Positions 61,083 to 64,000 of a DNA stretch of 64,000 nt are shown here, piece after piece. Source of the DNA: Micrococcaceae bacterium Sec5.7 (GTDB lineage: Bacteria > Actinomycetota > Actinomycetes > Actinomycetales > Micrococcaceae); the NCBI GenBank assembly GCA_039636785.1, contig CP144169.1:1736001-1800000 (forward strand), written 5' to 3'. The notes under the pieces were generated by a model. That model made no database searches. It worked only from the letters and a program-made list of their open reading frames with translations, and had not been told where the DNA came from. How positions within the stretch are numbered: the first letter of the stretch is position 1; each line of letters begins with the position of its first letter. Made by a program: the position numbers and the translations under genes.

Positions 61083-61829
61083 TCAGATGCCAGCCAAGGG
61101 GATAAACGAACTCAGGTCACTGATCTGGCGAACTGCGCCTCCGCCAGCGGGCGGGATGTCCAGTTTCCAATCACCGTCCTCCCACAGCAGTGACGTCGAC
61201 AGAGCGCCGTATCCGCCATCTGCGCTCTTGAGGGCAAGCTCAACGACTGCGGTTTCGGGAGTGTACGAATGGATGATGAAACCGGCGATCTGAACCTTCG
61301 GTGAGGTCCCTCCACCGACGTCCTTCCCTGCGTTTATGGCCTGTACAGCTTTGTCCCGCGAGGGGCTGTCAGCGGCAAGCTCCAGGTAGACCTGTTTTGC
61401 ATAGCCATTGAACGACGACGCCCAGATGTTTGCCGTCGCGTAAAGCGCTCCCGTCGGGGACTGGGCGAAGCACGACCTCAGACCATCCGTGCCTACCTTT
61501 CCAGGACCGACCGTTGACGGATCCGATGGGACAGCCATGGTTCCGAGCAGGTCCCACTTGGACTTAGGCGCGGTTCCAAGTGCGGTTTCCTTACTACTAG
61601 GGAGCCCGCAGACGCTCTCGCCAGCCCCAGCTGAAGCGCTGGGGCTGGCTGTGGCCGAGTTGCTGGACTCTGATGGGGCCGGGGCCGGCTGCGCGTTTCC
61701 CTGTCCTTTGGGGAACAGGAAGATGACGAAGGTTGCTGCGATCAGCGCGACCACCAGCGCGGCAGCAATGATGAAACCGGGCTTGGTGAACGGATTGCTT
61801 TCGGTGGTGCTCTCTGTTGACTGGCTCAT
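61083..61829 (-). CDS. Single-pass conjugation-associated protein
   Basis: A 248-residue protein with a short cytoplasmic N-terminus, one helix (GFIIAAALVVALIAATFVIF), a Ser/Ala/Pro linker and an extracytoplasmic domain (VCGLPSSKETALGTAPKSKW ... YATANIWASSFNGYAKQVYL ... VVELALKSADGGYGALSTSL). The fold of the last part may be NTF2/VirB8-like, by analogy with TcpC-type proteins. It lies one base from the TrbL-like gene. Confidence 0.7.
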   Translation of the reverse strand: MSQSTESTTESNPFTKPGFIIAAALVVALIAATFVIFLFPKGQGNAQPAPAPSESSNSATASPSASAGAGESVCGLPSSKETALGTAPKSKWDLLGTMAVPSDPSTVGPGKVGTDGLRSCFAQSPTGALYATANIWASSFNGYAKQVYLELAADSPSRDKAVQAINAGKDVGGGTSPKVQIAGFIIHSYTPETAVVELALKSADGGYGALSTSLLWEDGDWKLDIPPAGGGAVRQISDLSSFIPLAGI

Positions 61830-61856
61830 GGTGAACCTCCCGTTGTTGATGCTGGT

Positions 61857-62126
61857 TTAGACGAAGGCGCGGACGATGCCGGAGGCGCCGGTGATGATGA
61901 TGCAGCCCATCAGGACCCAGCCGAGACTGGCGAGGGTCTGGCCACCCTCGCCGCGCTGGAGCGAGATGACCAGCTTGATACCGACGATGATGACTCCCAG
62001 GACTCCCAGGACCAGGCCAATACCGGACGCCCAGTTCAGGATCGTAAGCAGGCCGCCGGCCTGTGGTGGGACAGTCGGGGTGGGGTTGGGGATGACGCTT
62101 GCTGCAAGTGCGGAGAAGGAGTTCAT
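61857..62126 (-). CDS. Small two-helix protein, VirB2/TrbC-like
   Basis: An 89-residue protein with two helices (ILNWASGIGLVLGVLGVIIV and LASLGWVLMGCIIITGASGI) separated by a basic loop, the form of VirB2/TrbC pilin-like or small T4SS membrane components. It may line the transfer channel or form a short surface filament. Confidence 0.72.
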   Translation of the reverse strand: MNSFSALAASVIPNPTPTVPPQAGGLLTILNWASGIGLVLGVLGVIIVGIKLVISLQRGEGGQTLASLGWVLMGCIIITGASGIVRAFV

Positions 62127-62137
62127 GGTGAGGCCTT

Positions 62138-62746
62138 TCAGTTGCTGGTGCTTGGAGTGGTGGCGGTAGCCAAAGCGGCTACGTCGGTGATGAAGCGTTG
62201 GTACTCGCGGGCCGGCGGGGTCGTGGAATCTCCGTGCCGCCAGGCCTCTACCCAGGGCAGAGTCCAGAGTCGGGGCGCTCCCCCGCCGACGATCGCGGCG
62301 AAGTCACGGAGCGCTTTGGGAGTCTTCCCTGGTGCGTCTGCAAGGACAGCGAGGCCGAGCAGATCAAGCTCCGGTGCAGCATCTGATGCCCACTGAGTCA
62401 GTGCGCTCCTGGCGGCTGTGAGGCCGCGCATGTCTGCCCGGCAGACCAGTAGTACCCGTGGCTTGGTTCCGTCCTGCAGGATGGGCCAGCAGTGATCCGT
62501 GATGCGGGCCCCGTCGAGGAGTTCAGCGATTCTGCTCTCGCCGGCTCCCCCGTGGGCTCCGGTAATCCACAGCGCTGCAGAACCTGACATGGTGCGGCGG
62601 CCCAGGCGGTCTGCTGCGTCCGGTTCAACCATTCCCCGCAGCGGGGCACTGATCACGGCCGCTGGTGGCACGTGCGTGTCCGGTGCTTCCTCTGCCGCAG
62701 TGTCGGCGGCTGGGCTGGTGATCCAGGGGTTCAGAGATTGTTGCAT
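62138..62746 (-). CDS. Conjugation-cluster protein with degenerate P-loop
   Basis: A 202-residue protein: SGSAALWITGAHGGAGESRI resembles a P-loop in which the usual GKS/T is replaced by GES. It then has PRVLLVCRADMRGLTAARSA and LDLLGLAVLADAPGKTPKAL, like MinD/ParA-type folds. It probably is a non-hydrolysing relative of the ParA-like protein encoded upstream. Similar genes occur in actinobacterial transfer clusters (annotated DUF6668). Confidence 0.65.
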   Translation of the reverse strand: MQQSLNPWITSPAADTAAEEAPDTHVPPAAVISAPLRGMVEPDAADRLGRRTMSGSAALWITGAHGGAGESRIAELLDGARITDHCWPILQDGTKPRVLLVCRADMRGLTAARSALTQWASDAAPELDLLGLAVLADAPGKTPKALRDFAAIVGGGAPRLWTLPWVEAWRHGDSTTPPAREYQRFITDVAALATATTPSTSN

Positions 62747-62779
62747 GGTTCCTCCTTTCGAAGTCCGTTGGTGGGCGTT

Positions 62780-64000
62780 TTAGAAGCCGCCAGCGACGGC
62801 GGCCGCTGCGGCCAGCCATGCCCGCTGCGTGGCGGGCTGAAGGGCTTCATAGCGGATGGGGCCGTTGACCAGGGCCGGATCGTAGGGGATCCGGACAACT
62901 GCCCGGACGAACGGCTCAAAGCCGTCCGCGATCCGCTGTGCCTCAGCTTTGGCCCTTTTGAGGGCCTCTCCGGTCATGCTCCGCTTGGCGTCGGTGGATT
63001 CGGAGACGATGACGACCGCGTTGCGTGCCAGTGCGGCGTCGTGGCCACCACGGGATTCCAGGGTCTGCAGCGTCAGCCGGGCGGCTTCTGCGCGGTCCTC
63101 GATAGCCGTCACGGGCACGACGAGCTGATTGGTGTGGTCAATCATCCTGCGCCAGTTCGCTGCCCGGGCGGTGTTGCCCGAATCCATGATCACCAGCCGG
63201 TAGTAGCGGGTGAGGACCTGATGAGCGATATCGACTTCCTCAGCAGTGACTTCGTGGTCGCCTTCTTCGTTCTCGTCCGAGCGCAGGACGTCGAACTTGT
63301 CTCCGGTCTGGTGGTGGACGAACTTGGCGATTTCGGCGGCGCTGGTGGATGGGGAGAGCAAGGACTGTGAGGAATCAATCAGGTCCAGAACGCTGCGGTT
63401 ATGGACGCCCTTTTCTGTCCGCCACCCCAACGTTCCCTGCGACTCGTTGTTGTCCCACGCGACGGTGGCCGCGCCGCTGTAGCGGGCCAGGACCGCCGAA
63501 AGCATCACCACCGTGGGGGTCTTGTTGGCCCCGCCCTTCCGGTTCACGACAGCGACCGTGCGGGGACCGGGCCAATGCTGGCTGACCGTGCGAATGTCCT
63601 CCCGCTCGGAGAGTTCTTCGCCTGAGGGGTCCATCCGGAATCCGAGTCGCGTGAGCGTTCCCCGCCAGCCCTGCGTGGCCGGTTCCAAGACCGGCGCGCT
63701 GACCAGGAACGAGGTTTCCTTCAAGCTGCGCCGGGTCGGCGCCGCTTCCTCAGCGACAGCCACCGGCTGCGGTTCTTCAGGGGTAGCCGGCACCGGTGTG
63801 GTAGCGGATGCGACAGGGCTGGGCGGCCATGGCTGCCGGTCCACCGCCGCCGCAACGGCCGGGACTGCTGCGGGCTCTGACGGGGTGGCTACTGGCTCAG
63901 GTGCACGAACGGGGACGGTATCAATCATGGTCGGAGCTACGGTCTCGGGAGTGGTTTCCGGAGCTTCTGCCCGGCGACGGGCGGGACGGGGCTCATAGGA
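62780..64000 (-). CDS. ParA/MinD-like ATPase (5' end beyond window)
   Basis: A protein of at least 406 residues: a long Pro/Ala-rich N-terminal region, then a ParA-type core. The deviant Walker A is VAVVNRKGGANKTPTVVMLS, followed by TVAWDNNESQGTLGWRTEKG, RLVIMDSGNTARAANWRRMI and LVVPVTAIEDRAEAARLTLQ. The frame stays open to the window edge, with an internal ATG at 63,928. It may partition the element or position the transfer machinery. ParB is not seen. Confidence 0.85.
   Translation of the reverse strand, partial: SYEPRPARRRAEAPETTPETVAPTMIDTVPVRAPEPVATPSEPAAVPAVAAAVDRQPWPPSPVASATTPVPATPEEPQPVAVAEEAAPTRRSLKETSFLVSAPVLEPATQGWRGTLTRLGFRMDPSGEELSEREDIRTVSQHWPGPRTVAVVNRKGGANKTPTVVMLSAVLARYSGAATVAWDNNESQGTLGWRTEKGVHNRSVLDLIDSSQSLLSPSTSAAEIAKFVHHQTGDKFDVLRSDENEEGDHEVTAEEVDIAHQVLTRYYRLVIMDSGNTARAANWRRMIDHTNQLVVPVTAIEDRAEAARLTLQTLESRGGHDAALARNAVVIVSESTDAKRSMTGEALKRAKAEAQRIADGFEPFVRAVVRIPYDPALVNGPIRYEALQPATQRAWLAAAAAVAGGF

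Noticed and set aside
1..64000. tRNA or rRNA genes and a tRNA attachment site for the conjugative element
   Set aside because: No cloverleaf-like sequence or rRNA segment was recognised by eye; the attachment site may be outside the window.

Overview
The window is high-GC actinobacterial DNA, most likely from Arthrobacter, Pseudarthrobacter or a close relative in the Micrococcaceae. Pointers to this are the 20S proteasome and Pup-ligase genes (prcB, prcA, pafA), a fused PafBC regulator, RbpA, a polyprenol-phosphate-mannose synthase and many GTG starts. The genus is an inference from gene content and order.

Positions 1-26,300 are chromosomal core. They hold the proteasome/pupylation operon, two FKBP isomerases, pafBC, tatA-tatC, a HelY-type helicase, an amidohydrolase, ppm1, rbpA, an SPFH/NfeD pair, an RlmA-type methyltransferase, an S9 peptidase, a peptide deformylase, a three-gene type III polyketide cluster and a DoxX-like gene. 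The only mobile intrusion is a 1,450-bp IS4-type element (13,679-15,128). It landed at the ppm1 stop codon, has a perfect 10-bp target duplication, and carries a frameshifted transposase.

Positions 26,450-37,600 are a patchwork of mobile DNA. A compact Tn7/Tn5053-like transposon (26,451-31,984) encodes TnsA-, TnsB-, TnsC- and TniQ-like proteins with clear end arrays and almost no cargo. An IS3 remnant, a secreted protein with a tiny membrane partner, and an IS21 element that has split a resident gene follow it.

Positions 37,600-44,320 hold two modules read from one 578-bp divergent region. Leftward lies a lactococcin-972-like bacteriocin precursor with a large membrane protein and an ABC ATPase. 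Rightward lies an AfsA-like gamma-butyrolactone synthase with a TetR-type receptor and an NAD(P)-dependent reductase/epimerase. Three palindromes resembling gamma-butyrolactone receptor boxes lie in the shared region, so quorum control of the bacteriocin is plausible.

Positions 44,245-49,870 are nested transposons. A perfect 458-bp tandem duplication ends on Tn3-type inverted-repeat tips, next to a truncated Tn3 tnpA. Between tnpA and its divergent tnpR sits a 2.76-kb Tn402-like element with IRi/IRt-like ends, a perfect GCGGC target duplication, a resolvase and two RibD/DHFR-fold genes, but no tni transposition genes.

Positions 50,014-53,398 form a tightly coupled operon: EamA exporter, unknown 246-residue protein, NifS-type cysteine desulfurase and a C39/papain-like cysteine-protease-fold protein. 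I do not recognise this combination, and it is the best candidate here for an undescribed system. Positions 53,749-64,000 hold a trypsin-like protease and then a conjugation module (DUF4913, VirD4-like coupling protein, VirB4-like ATPase, SCO6880-like protein, TrbL-like channel, small membrane proteins, ParA-like ATPase). This marks the right side as an integrative conjugative element or integrated plasmid that continues past the window.
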